From NCBI GenBank assembly GCA_037042185.1, contig JAXQJY010000027.1, positions 496,001-560,000 on the forward strand: a stretch of 64,000 nt of DNA, read 5' to 3'. Origin of the DNA: Sordariomycetes sp. S80-01Y. Taxonomy: Eukaryota; Ascomycota; Sordariomycetes. Position numbers and translations under genes: made by a program. Shown piece by piece: positions 10,458 to 21,530 of the stretch (the stretch's first letter is position 1; each line of letters begins with the position of its first letter). The notes below the pieces were generated by a model, which did no database searches, had not been told where the DNA came from, and was given only the letters and a program-made list of their open reading frames with translations.

Positions 10458-12812
10458 ATTCGAAAGCGATCAACAATCAACATTGCCTCGTACGTGTAGC
10501 CTGGCATGACACCCTCGAGGGTATGAAGAGACGACATATTGCCATATCATGCTCGTTTCGCGATAAGTCCAATTCTTTCAGTGTTCTCTGGCGACTTTGT
10601 GCTATGCGATAAGCTCATCGTTGCATCGAAGCTGGTATGAGGCATTGAAATCACTTTCATTGAATAGCGCGTCAGCAACTATGAGCTTTGCCTGTTGGCG
10701 GTGATGCCGCAAAAAAGGGGGCAACAACCTTTCCAACCGTTATGATGCTTCAAAAGCCGGTGACAACATTATGTAGATCAACTACTAGTAATTGGGAAAT
10801 GGGAAGTGCTTCTATCGCCTTGCCCCAAATTTGGAATGACAACATGCTCGCCTAAGCTACATTCCGTGTCCCCATCTGCGTGCACACACGTGCAGGGTAG
10901 GGTGAGCGCTGGCAGGCTACTATTCTAGGGTTACAAGCTAGTCTAGAGACTCCTATTGTCTCCGATGGCCACGGCTCTGGCTCCTACAAGCGCTCCAAAG
11001 AGAACCTTCACCGCGATTTCCAGGCGAAATGAGCAGATCTAGTAAGTTCCAGCCTTCACGCAGCATTTCCTCCTTTCCTTTCCTTGGAGCTTGTGTTAAC
11101 GTGCAACAAGGCTCACGGGCAAATCTCGGCTAGAAAAAGCCATAATGGCTCCCAGTCCCCGTCTACGCTTCATCCAAGGTGACTTACTGGAGGAGCCATG
11201 GAATGGACATTGTCGCAACGCTCTGCGGGGTAAGTCTGCTTACCAGGCACAATCGATCGAGGGCGTACGAGAAGATATCACCTTCATAGATGAGCTTTTG
11301 ACTGTTTTGATAGCGTCAACATAGCCACTCGATTTTGGAACGAGGCAATTAAATTAGGCTTGGAACATCAGTTGGACACAAAATTTCGTCATCCGCCAAA
11401 ACTACGCTCAAACAAGGCGAGGGCCGTCATAAGCTTGTGTCAGGCCGCGTGCAGTATCGAATCGTCTTTGCTCCGCAGACTCAAACCCAGGTTGCGCCTC
11501 GATCAAGCTTCTAGCAAGGAAGCCATCCGCAGCATACGTTATCGTTGCTGAAACAACCTAGCAGCTCGTCAAAGTCCTCCGTGGGGATGGGCAGAACAGG
11601 CCTTGCGTCGAGCCACTTGCGTCGAGTCAGACGCGCGCTCATCCTCTTGCGTCCTGGGCTTGCCGAAGGTGATGCACCCACCCTTAAATGTGTGTCCGCA
11701 GCCAAATTTGACCAGGGCGGTTTGGAGGGCGTCGGCGGCTGAGGGCGGGGAGCCGACACAGATGACCTGGAAGGTCTTGGTCCGAGTAAGTGGTGGTGGC
11801 TCTAGAATGTCATAGAGACATTTCTTATCGCCAGAAATTGATGTCCATATTGAGCGTACGCATCCTTGTTTCACTGATCGGAGGATGGATGGAATAGGGA
11901 GCCCGGCCACAACCTCTTGCGAGGCGGCCGTTGAGACTGGGCTGAGGTTGAAAAGTACCTCGTGGAACACGATTCGATGGCAACCGTAGGCTAACAAATA
12001 TATTGGCTTTAGAATAGGAATCAATCAGAACCATCGCAAGTGGAATGAGACTGGCAGGGACGAGAATCGCAATGGACCGAAAAATCAGATGCAAGACCCC
12101 ATGATGGGCCCAGAGTCTTTCTCAGATAGTAGGAAATTCTTGAACATAACCTGAGTATAGCTTGAGAAGTGGGTCTGTTTTCCATCAAAGCTACAGGTAT
12201 TCAAAGAGTGGATGTAGCACTCTCTCAAAGACTGGCTGCAATCACGTTGATCTTCCGCCGTTCCCATCAGTTTAGGAAAGAGAGTGTGTTCAAAGAGTTC
12301 AACAGACAGCACCCAAGACCTAATAAATCAAAATCTATGCCCGTAGATCTCTGAAGATAGACCTGGCTCTTGCATAAAAAACCTTCTGCACTTTAGCCCC
12401 TGTGCTGACCTGTGGAGGGGGACTGCAGCAAGCCGTCCCGACGCAACATAGAGGCAAACCGGTGCCCTTCCAAACTTTACACAGGCCAATGTGACCCGAA
12501 AAGACGAGAAGAAGGCGGTGTGGAGAAGGCAAAGAAAAACAGAGCACCAAAACTGGGTGCTGGAGAGCTTTCGGTTACTCTTGCGGCACGACTCGATGAG
12601 GTACCTACCTAGGCTCCCTCTCAAGCCTCGTTCGCCCCTTCCAATCTACATCCCGCACCTCCCAACTCTAAATTACTGGATATTCACCTCTATTTGCCCT
12701 CCCAAATTCTTTCAGTTGTGAGAATCAACACGTGTGTTCTTCTTTTCTCAGCACTGCGCTCGTCATCTCTGACCACCTACACGTGAACCTGAGAACAAAG
12801 CCACCTCTTCTC
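10458..12812. other. 2.4 kb stretch holding a gene relic
   Basis: No intact gene is clear. Part of it (11511-11870, minus) holds a sulfotransferase-like relic listed separately. On the plus strand a two-exon open frame (11145-11229 joined to 11325-11551) can be drawn but matches nothing I know. The right end, from about 12600, is C- and T-rich and looks like the 5' untranslated region of the helicase gene. Confidence 0.45.
11511..11870 (-). pseudogene. sulfotransferase-like (Sulfotransfer_4) relic
   Basis: Two adjacent minus-strand frames recall the fungal P-loop sulfotransferase family PF17784. Near 11790-11690 one frame reads KTFQVICVG..., then ALQTALVKFGCGHTFKGG, which resembles the family start 'FQVI-VG-(PRTGT)-SL-ALE-LGY---YHG'. 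The next frame (11511-11759) reads RRKWLDARP.., then EDFDELLG, which resembles the family block before the 'AVTD.PA' motif. Order and spacing agree with the family. The P-loop residues (normally G-x-PRTGT) are replaced by SPPSAAD, the frame changes between the two blocks, and a stop follows soon after EDFDELLGCFS. I therefore read it as a decayed host gene. This is a by-eye similarity and could be coincidence. Confidence 0.4.
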
Positions 12813-15800
12813 ATGATGGACAGGGACCATCAACAGGTAAAGTGACCATAGTCCAATCTTCCGCTCGATCCTACCAAGTCCTTGGCTGACAACCGTATGG
12901 CCGTAGATGGTGCGTGAAATAATCACCGCCCATGTAAAGCGGAAGCAGATTCTGCCTGACAGGGCGTCCTGGAGAGGCTGCCCTGAGCTGCCGGCCGCTG
13001 AAGAGCTCCTCAAGTCCACTCCCACACTACACCCCGACATAGATGAGCCCCAAAACAAGGCACAGTATCTTGAGAAGCAATACAAGATGTTCCGTCACGA
13101 GGGAATCGAACCTCTTCGCCGAGCACTTCAAAGCTACCTGAGGAGCAGAGGAAAGGTAGAAGGCCGAAACTCCTATGTCTACACCAACGCTCGTGTGAGA
13201 GGTTATACCTTCTCGAAGCAGGGTGCTGCTTGTCGCATAGCCTTTTCGACGGCCAAGTCGGAGACGTGTGTCAACTGGCACAATCCGGAGCAGAATCGAC
13301 TCAAGGTTGGTAGTCTCGTGGCCATGTCAAACGACAACTTCAAGTCGCAGTGTCTTGTCGCCGTTGTTGCTGCAAGGCCCCTATATGGCGGACTCGTCCC
13401 TGATCTGACCAAGGGAGAAGACGACTGGACTCCTCCACGCATCGACATTTTTTGGGCCCGCACCGAGGACGCTGTGTGGGATCCCGCAGAAGAGATGGTC
13501 ATGATTGAGGCAAGATCAGCCTACTACGAGCCGCAACGATATGCTATGCTTGGACTCCAACATGCCGCCCTCCAAGAGTGAGTTATGAATTTAGTTGCGC
13601 TATGTACTCATGATTCTAAAATTGTCAACGTATCCGTGACCTCTTTCAAGTACTCAAAGCTGACAGCTTCTTCACAGGTCTAGGTTTGATAAGTATCTCG
13701 TGAGCGGGCATAAAGATGACCCTCGCAAAGAAACATACGACGCCGAAGCCGAATACCACCGGCCTGTAGCCGCCGACAGCTTCGATGAATCCCAGGAAGC
13801 GGCTTGGTTGAGTATGATGCTCAAAGAACTAGCCATCGTGCAAGGACCACCTGGAACAGGCAAAACTTTCACTTCGATCGTGGCACTTGAAAGTTTGGCT
13901 CCTGCCCAACCTACACCAATAATCATCAGCGCTCATACAAACCACGCGCTGGACCAACTCTTACGCGAGTGCATGGCCGCTGGCATGGTGGTCGCGCGTC
14001 TCGGGGGCCGCACACAAGACGAGGACATCGAGCAGAGAACCATATACAACATCGCGCTGGAATCTAAATTTGGAAAAAGCCGGAATTTCCTGTGGGAAAA
14101 GAAACGTGTCGAAAAGGTCAGGTACATCGAGGAGGCCGTAGCCCAGTGCTTCCCCGACGCAGACTTAATATCGGCAAAGACTTTTCTGGATCATGGCATC
14201 ATCACACAGGATCAGTTTGAATCCCTCTTCGAGCTTGAGTGGGAGGTAGCCGAGGATCTCAATCCGAATGGGCGAAGACCCCCAGATGGTGTAGAGCCAG
14301 GAGCGGAAGATGCCCTTCACCAAACCCAGCAGGGCCTCCTCCTAAGGTGGATGGCAGAAAAAGTCGAGAAGGACAAGTCACACGAGTACAAGCCCCCTGA
14401 GAACAAGCCAGAGGTTTGCCCTGTAGGCCCTCTCAGTGACGATTTCTCGAGCGACGTCGTCATCGGTGAAGGCAGCGACCTCGATGCCCAAGGACCTACG
14501 CGCAAGGTTCATACCGCACCAGATGAGAGGGACAGAAAGCTGGACGGCCAGTTCCTGCCGCTGTTTATTGGGATGACGAGTAAAGTACAGGGCAAGCAGG
14601 GAGCGTTGTGGTGGAGGAATAAAGCCCGGCAACTGTTGGAGGAGAACGATGATCTATACGAAATTCAGGAGGATCAGAGAGGCCCTGTGTATCGGTATCT
14701 CCGCCAACAACTTGTCGAGCGTATCGCCGAGAACACCCTGCGTCGCCGCCTTCAAGAGTACAAAGCGATATGTGAAGATATCAGAGTTGAGAGGGACTGC
14801 AAGGACGTCCAGTTGATCAAACAGGAGCAAATAAGGGTGATCGGCTGCACTACGACCGGTCTCACCAAGTACCGTGGCTTTCTGTCAGCCCTACAGCCGC
14901 GTGTATTGCTGGTCGAAGAGGCTGCCGAGACCCACGAACCCAATATATCGGCGGCCCTAGTACCTTCCCTTGAGCAACTCATCCTTGTGGGCGACCACCA
15001 GCAGCTAGCTCCGAAGATTAACATCCAAGAAATGAGGGCTTATGGTCTGGAAGTGTCCTTGTTCGAGAGGCTTGTGGGGCTCAAGGTTCCATTCACCCAA
15101 CTCCGGGTACAACGCAGAATGGCACCTCCTATCCGCCAAGTCGTGCAGGCGTTCTACTCTGAGCTGAGCGACCATGAAGTGGTCCAAACGGAGCGGCCGC
15201 CTGTGCAAGGCATTGCCTCTGATCATAGAATTTGGTGGTTCCAGCATCGATGGCCTGACTCGCGCTGTCAAACCTCATCCATCAACCTGGAGGAGGCGCG
15301 GATGATTGTAAGGTTGTACCAGTATCTCTTTCAGAACGGTCTGAAGATCAATCAAGTCACGATCTTGTCCTTCTACAAGGCGCAAGTGGAATTGATCAAG
15401 TCCATGCTCAGCAAGGATCGATACTTTGGCCGGTTTCGCGCCCAAAAAGTCGTCGAGCGGCGGGGTCGTAAGAAAGACAATGAGCCAAGCGGCCCCAATG
15501 CAGCAGACTGGGACAGCGTCGTGAGGACTGTCGATGGTTTCCAAGGCGAGCAGAACGAAGTGATCATCTTGTCGGCGGTGCGGAGCTGTTCGAGCTCAGG
15601 CTTCGTTGCAGTGGAAAACCGGGCTGTTGTCGCTTTGAGCCGAGCAAAGCGCGGCATGTACGTTTTTGGCAACGATGAGACCTTGCTCGGTGACGGACCT
15701 GGTCGAGATACTTGGGGTAAAGTTTGGGATGTGTTCGTCAAGCAAGCTATGAAGGGAGAAAGCTTCCCCATTACTTGTGTTAAGCACGAGAGAGTGACCG

Positions 15801-16474
15801 AGATCCACGATCCAGAAACTTGGAAACAATGCGAGTATGGTGGGTGTGATCTTCCCTGCGAAGAGAGCCACTGCGGTAACCCAGACCACGCATGCACTCT
15901 CATGTGCCACCCACCCATCAGATCAGTTGCGTGCCAAAATGATTGCGAGAAGAAGCTATCATGTGGCCATAGCTGCAGTCGAATCTGTGGTAAGCCTTGC
16001 CGGTGTGACAAGGGCTGTGGTGAACCATCTATCAAGGACAAGAAGAGCTTTCCCCAGGCACAGGTCAAGGCAAAGGCGATGCCAAATCGAAGCCAGTGGA
16101 CACCCAGCCTGTCGATGCGCGGCAGCCCAAACAAGAACTCCTTGCCAGAAGTGCATGACCAGCCTGGTACTGAGATCGAGCCGCTGAGAACCTTCAGGCA
16201 GAAATATTGTGCACTAGATGAAGAGGGTCCACAGCTAACATCGTCGCACCCAGTGCTGATGCCTGTGATTCATGAGACTTTCAGGAGGACAGCGTTGAAC
16301 GAGGACGGGTCGCGCATTGTGATCGGGACTACCCATGAAGAGCATAGTGAGCTCCTCATCGACTTCTCGACAACGGATGATAAGCCGCGGCTAGGTCCAG
16401 GGCCAGCAGAGGAAGGGGTAGAGGAGGATGGTGGTCATCAGGAAACGAAGGCTGACTGGCTCATTGAGCTGTAG
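12813..16474 (+). CDS. NFX1-type zinc-finger RNA helicase (Hrr1/SAD-3/ZNFX1-like)
   Basis: Spliced model join(12813..12836, 12907..13577, 13678..16474), 1163 residues. The first coding exon is only 8 codons; introns are 70 and 100 bases with consensus ends. It is a superfamily 1 (UPF1-like) helicase. Visible motifs are Walker A GPPGTGKT (about 288-295), a Walker B-like VLLVEEAAE (about 640), GDHQQLAP, QRRMAPPIR, VDGFQGEQNE (about 850) and VALSRAKRG. A Cys/His-rich NFX1-type zinc region follows at about 949-1012 (C..GC..PC..SHCGNPDHAC..). The last 150 residues are polar and probably disordered. In fission yeast the relative Hrr1 acts with RNA-dependent RNA polymerase in heterochromatin silencing, and in Neurospora SAD-3 is needed for meiotic silencing by unpaired DNA; the same role here is inference. 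The zinc array is short compared with animal ZNFX1. Confidence 0.92.
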
Positions 16475-16983
16475 CCAGGAAAGTGATATCATGTCATGTG
16501 GCTAGCGCATGCAGAATTGCACCACCGGTAGGCTTCGCAGCCGCATTGGCCTATGTAGAGATAGGTTGCGGTTAGATGCCAGGTGTAGGGACGATCTTGA
16601 ACTTTGATACGGGATATTCGAGCATCCGAATCTGGAAGCTGCCCCACAACCCCGAGCGTCACCCGGGATTCGACCTCGCATGCCAGACTTCAGACCTCCT
16701 TCAGCCTCGTAGCATAACGCTCCGAACGACCAAACTTGCTCGTACAAACCACAAGGCCCTTGGTCTTCTGTGCTGTTCTGTTTGCTCAAGTCCTGCTCTG
16801 ACTTGGCAAAGGGTATCGACGCCGCCCCAACGACGCCGCACCTCCAGCTCCTGTCGCGCTCACTGCCTCGTGCTCGAGACGCGACGCTCGAGACATGGCT
16901 GTCGCATAGCTCGGATACAGGAACTGCAGGCGATTAGAAGAATATAAAACCATTTCGGCGCACAGAGGCGTCCAATTGCCGTC
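16475..16983. other. intergenic region upstream of the Spt8 gene
   Basis: About 500 bases between two plus-strand genes. It contains the helicase 3' untranslated region and the Spt8 promoter. An AATATAAAAC stretch lies at 16938-16947, about 40 bases before the Spt8 ATG, so it is too close to the start codon to be a confident TATA box. No gene seen. Confidence 0.5.
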
Positions 16984-19289
16984 ATGGACGAGGAGGACCG
17001 CTACTCAAACAGCTCGAACGAGTCGGATCGCGACAACGACAATGACAACGAAAACGAAAACGACAATGAGAACGACAACGATGCGGACGAGGCGATGGAG
17101 GACGCCGATGACGGCGATAATGATGCTGAAGGGGACGACGATAACAATGACGAGGACGACGAGGACGACGGGGACAATGACGACAATGACAATGATGGCG
17201 AAGGAGATGGAGATGGGGATGGCGACGCCGATGGTGAAACTACCGAGGGGCGAGATAATGCGACTACCGGAGGAGACAGCGCACGAGACCCTAGTACCGC
17301 GATGAAGCCTGAGGATGGCGACGAGCACGACGGACGTGATGCTGGAGGGCTCTCTGAACGCCAACTCGAGAAGCAAAAGGCCTCAGACACACCCAAGGAA
17401 CCCTCCAGGCCTGGATCCTCCGCGGGGCCCAGACGGCCGAAAGTCAGACAAGAAGCCCTGACGGCGGAGCTCTACGACATTGTTCCAACCATGGCGGCAC
17501 CGCAGGCTACAAGCATCAACGCGCTGGCCGTGACACCGGACCTGCGGTATTGGTTCACTGGGGGTTCGGATGGCTATATTCGAAAATATGATGGACCTGG
17601 AACCATCAATGGCAAGTTGCCCTTGACAGTAGCCCAGAAACATCCTTTTGTGGACAGCGTCACCAAGGCAGGTATCTTGATGAGCTACTGGGGCAACGAG
17701 GACCACAATCTGAAGCAGGGTGAGGAGGAGGTACTTTCCCCTGTTTACTCCTTGGCCGTGCACTCCCAGGCGCTTTGGTTGCTGTCTGGTTTGGAGACGG
17801 GTGGCATCAATCTGCAGAGCGTGAGGCACGACGAAGGAAAGCACATCCACTGCTTGCGCCAGCACACGAACGCCGTGAGCGTCTTGAAGCTTGCTCAGGA
17901 CGAGAGGAGCGTATTGAGCGGGAGCTGGGACAAGAATATCTTCGACTGGTGTCTCGACACCGGCAAGGTCAAGCGAAGTTTTGACGGCAGTGCTGGTCAA
18001 ATAGCTGCCATTGAGCTACGACCTGCTTCGGGCAAACCTGTGCCTGCTGGCGCAGACGAGCCTTTGCCTTCTTCGACAACCATTGCCACAAACAACGGAG
18101 CTCCTATGAAGAACGAGCTTACGAATGGCAGCTTCTCTAATATAGGCTCGACCGATAATGCCGACCAGACTCCGGGATTTGGAGGAGGCGGTACAGATGG
18201 GCAGAATAGTCCGGGACATGACAGCTTGTTTGGCGGTAGCGATACCGGCGATCTGTTTGGTGAGACGGCTGATGCCGGGGGCCAGCCCTTTGGGCATGAC
18301 GAGGACGACTTCGGAGGATCGATGGGGATGATGCATGGACACGGCGAGAGCGGCATGGATCACTCTGCGGACATGGCCATGGCGGGGATGGATATGGGCG
18401 CCAGTAGTGAGGCCGCAAACGAGGCCGCCCCAGCTCCCACCGAGCAAAATTTGAGCGGCGATGCCATGGAAGTCGACTCAGTACCTGCTCCGGCATCGCA
18501 ACAGGATGAAGGCGCACAAGCTCCTGCTACCAACGGCAGCGTGCACGAGGCTTCGGATCAGAACCAGCTGTCGGAGGAGCAGCTGCGCGTCGCGCGTGAG
18601 ATCAAGGAAGAAGACGGCCAGCCGCCCGCCTCTCAGGAGCAACACGCGGGGCCTGGGTCGCCGATCATCGTCCACGACAACGCCACCACGGATTTTGATC
18701 CGTCGCAGATGGACCCCAATACGTTTCTTTCGGCCGCCACTGACGGCACAGTCCGTATATGGGATCGTCGGGTACCGAACCCAACAGCGAGGATCGGCAA
18801 CAGGCCGGGTGTCCCGCCATGGTGTATGAGTGCCTGTTGGAGCCCCGACGGAAACATGATCTACGCGGGGCGTAGGAACGGTACTGTTGAGGAATATGAC
18901 GTACGCAAGGCCAAAAGAGGCTGGGAGCCGGAGAGGATACTCAAGTTCCCCGCTGGCAGTGGCCCCGTGAGCGCAGTGAAGCCGATGGTGAACGGCAGGC
19001 ATCTTGTCTGGTAAGTGGCACTGAAGGACGTCCACAAACGACTGAAGCTAACCGTCGCAGTGCCTCCCATGACATTCTCCGTCTCTACGACCTCAGGGAA
19101 CAAAATTCTGCTAAGCACTCGACCGTTCCCTTCCTCATCATTCCGGGACCTCCCAGAGCTGGCGTCATTGCGGACCTATACGTCGACCCAACGAGCAGGT
19201 TCATGCTGAGCGCTGCGGGCACGAGAGGACTAGGAGGAACATGCACCGAGGTGTTGATTGGGTACGAAATCAACGTAAGCAGCGGCTGA
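16984..19289 (+). CDS. spt8: SAGA complex WD-repeat subunit Spt8
   Basis: Spliced model join(16984..19010, 19061..19289), 751 residues. The 50-base intron has a GTAAGT donor, a GCTAAC branch and a CAG acceptor, giving ..HLVCASHDILRLYDLRE. Spt8 is the SAGA coactivator subunit that helps deliver TBP to promoters. The first ~95 residues are an extreme Asp/Asn/Glu run, as expected for Spt8. WD repeats begin near 160 (TSINALAVTPDLRYWFTGGSDGYIRKYD), run to about 340, are interrupted by a Gly/Met/His/Asp-rich low-complexity insert (about 350-565), and resume near 580 (FLSAATDGTVRIWDRR). A second GTAAGC lies four codons before the chosen stop, so a further short C-terminal exon is possible. It is transcribed convergently with the next gene. 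Confidence 0.93.
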
Positions 19290-19562
19290 GGCCTGGAGGA
19301 TGTGATACTGGTATTGGAAACAGGCGTTCGGGGTAAGCGAGTCGGGTGGCAGGATACCCCTGGATGGCCGGCGCTATGTCACTTTTCAAGAAGGAAGTCT
19401 TAGATTTCAAGCTGCCATTACGGCTTGACTTCACAGCGGACGATTGTTCACTAGGGGAGATTACATAGAAAGGAAAAGACTTGATTAAGATGTACCGTAG
19501 ACGACACCGCTGATCCACGCTCGCCAACAAAGAGTGCGACGAAGAACAACTTTTGCAGCGCC

Positions 19563-20399
19563 TCATCGCCGCAGAATCGAGGTCACACTGTCGCTCGGAA
19601 CAAGCTCCCTGGCATTGATGCCATCGGCACTAGAAATGTCAGCTTGGTGCCCCCCACACTCCGAGCGCATAGGAAAGTTGTTCATGTTGTAGCCACTTGG
19701 CGCATCGTCACCTTCATCGCTCAGAACCACCCCTGAAGCCCCGAGGTCCTCTTGATCGACGTTGTCAATCCACTCCTGAATGCGCCGGGCCTCCATGCTG
19801 GCTTCAGGCCAGATCGGAGCTCCGCCATGTTCATCGGCTTCAGCGGCGGTGGACGGGCGGTCTGAAGCAGAAGGGGTGTTGAACCACTTACCGGGCATCT
19901 TGCGGCTGTTCTTCTTCTTCTCAGACTGAGAGGATTTGCCGAAGATCTGGTGACCGAACGTCTTGAGGGCCGACATGGCACCCCTATTCTTGGGCTTGGA
20001 CGAACGAGAAGGTGACCGGCGCGAGCCATGAGGAGCAGTGAAAGGCCGAGTAATGTTAACGCAGGGCTCTGGGTTTGCGGCATCAAGCGATGGTTCATCC
20101 CTGTCATGGGCGTAGAGGTCGAGGATGGAGTCAACCTGACTTCTCTGTTCCGCGTCATCAGTCAACACCCAGTCCTGAGAACAAGGGCGCTTACCGGGAA
20201 CCTCGTCCGGCTCCTGATTCTGAGGAGGCCCAGATTCAGAAACAGAAGACCTGCTATCCTCGTGTTTCTTGCTCTTCTTGCTACTGGAACCGTGGCCGTA
20301 GGTTTTCCTCATGTAGTTCTCGTCCATCTTCTCCCGCTCCCGCTTGGAGGCGGTACCATAGGCGAGAGCATCGATGAAACTAACCTTGCGCTCGGGCAT
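19563..20399 (-). CDS. uncharacterised basic, disordered protein
   Basis: One uninterrupted frame of 278 residues starting MPERKVSFIDALAYG. It is rich in Ser, Lys, Arg, Glu and Asp, with Lys/Ser clusters (SSSKKSKKHED, SQSEKKKNSRKMPGKW) that could act as nuclear localisation signals. No catalytic domain, signal peptide or membrane segment is seen. A possible structured part lies at about residues 205-235 (EASMEARRIQEWIDNVDQEDLG), which looks like an amphipathic helix. I do not recognise the family. The 837-base open frame, a clean start and an AT-richer upstream region support a real gene. It converges with the Spt8 gene 273 bases away. Confidence 0.7.
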   Translation of the reverse strand: MPERKVSFIDALAYGTASKREREKMDENYMRKTYGHGSSSKKSKKHEDSRSSVSESGPPQNQEPDEVPGKRPCSQDWVLTDDAEQRSQVDSILDLYAHDRDEPSLDAANPEPCVNITRPFTAPHGSRRSPSRSSKPKNRGAMSALKTFGHQIFGKSSQSEKKKNSRKMPGKWFNTPSASDRPSTAAEADEHGGAPIWPEASMEARRIQEWIDNVDQEDLGASGVVLSDEGDDAPSGYNMNNFPMRSECGGHQADISSADGINARELVPSDSVTSILRR

Positions 20400-21107
20400 G
20401 ATGAATATTTGAAGCCCAGATATTTCTGGAACGATGATTTGGGCTTGTTCTAGTTAGTTACTCTATCAAAGAGAAGGCTGGCTTGAGGTTCTGTGAAGGC
20501 GAGATGCTGAAAAGGGCCAACATTTCTTGAAGACAACGAGAGCATTATATGGGAAATTTCTTGACGGTGAATGAAGGTCGATGGGAATTGGATTCACGAA
20601 CAGCTTTGTGTTCTGGCTGGTGTTCTGGGATCGCGTGTTGATGTTCCGTAGCTGGATGGAAGGCGGTCCTAGCAGTGATTGTGAACGGGTTGTTAACCCC
20701 TGAGACCAGATAGCCTCGGGGTCGAGTAAAAACTGCGTCCCGACAACAGAACGGGGACGAACTGGATAAAGATGGAGCGCTTTGTGGTGGACTGCATTGT
20801 TCGCGGTCGACGCCTCGCCTTGGAGGGTAACTGACGGTTCAGGGGCTCTTTGTTACACATGACCATCCGTCACGGCGCCTCGACCTTGATGTGTTGGACG
20901 ACGTGTTCTTTAAACCCCGGGGAAACACTGAAAGCAGGTGGTATTTAAAGCTAATGGAGATTTTGCACTTAATCTCGACTCCAGTCCCATCTTCCCCAGA
21001 CAGAAGCAACTACCCCCTTTTCTCCCCATCCCCCCCTGACTACCAGCTACCAAGCAAAACAGCATTCTCCCCTTTAGAGTCGCACGAACCCCGGCATCCG
21101 GCAAAGG
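20400..21107. other. divergent promoter region
   Basis: About 700 bases between two divergently oriented genes. No gene is supported. The right 120 bases are C-rich and A-rich in the way of a 5' untranslated region for the small Cys-rich protein. Confidence 0.5.
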
Positions 21108-21530
21108 ATGGTACAGATCGCCTGCTTCGCGTGCGGAACCTGGTGCGACCACGGCTGCTACTTCGTCCACGCGCCCGACTGGGCCTGCCACAACCCGCAG
21201 TGCCGCAACAACACAGGCCGGCGCCGCTTCGACCGCATCTTCTACCAGCGCGACGCGCGGTGGAACTGGAGGTTCGACAAGTTCATCATCTCCTTCAGCT
21301 GCGACGGCGTCACCGAGCACAACGTGCCCGTGGAGTGGTGCGGCCCCGAGGTGCGGCTGACGACGGTGGACGAGGACCGCGACGGCGTCGTGAGGGTCAG
21401 GATCGACCGTCCGCACCATCGGGCCAGGATGCTGTCTTGCCAGCCCAAGAGGAGACCTCGTAGGCATCAGCCTGCACCTGAGGACGTTCCCAAAGGCTGG
21501 ACGTTTGATCATCACATTCATGAAATCTAG
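21108..21530 (+). CDS. small Cys-rich, zinc-ribbon-like protein
   Basis: Open frame of 140 residues starting MVQIACFACGTWCDHGCYF. Seven cysteines lie in the first 45 residues (CFACGTWCDHGC, then ACHNPQC), with His near them. This suggests one or two metal-binding knuckles, though I cannot name a family. A middle part rich in Trp, Phe and Arg and a basic C-terminal tail (KRRPRRHQ) follow. There is no signal peptide, so it is not an obvious secreted effector. Codon third positions are almost all G or C over the first 110 codons, a strong sign of coding in this frame; this also opens long shadow frames on the other strand. Function unknown. Confidence 0.7.
   Translation: MVQIACFACGTWCDHGCYFVHAPDWACHNPQCRNNTGRRRFDRIFYQRDARWNWRFDKFIISFSCDGVTEHNVPVEWCGPEVRLTTVDEDRDGVVRVRIDRPHHRARMLSCQPKRRPRRHQPAPEDVPKGWTFDHHIHEI

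Noticed and set aside
11145-11551. Two-exon plus-strand frame of 103 residues (11145..11229 joined to 11325..11551)
   Set aside because: The frame can be joined in phase but the branch site is weak, no family is recognisable and its end overlaps the sulfotransferase-like relic on the other strand.
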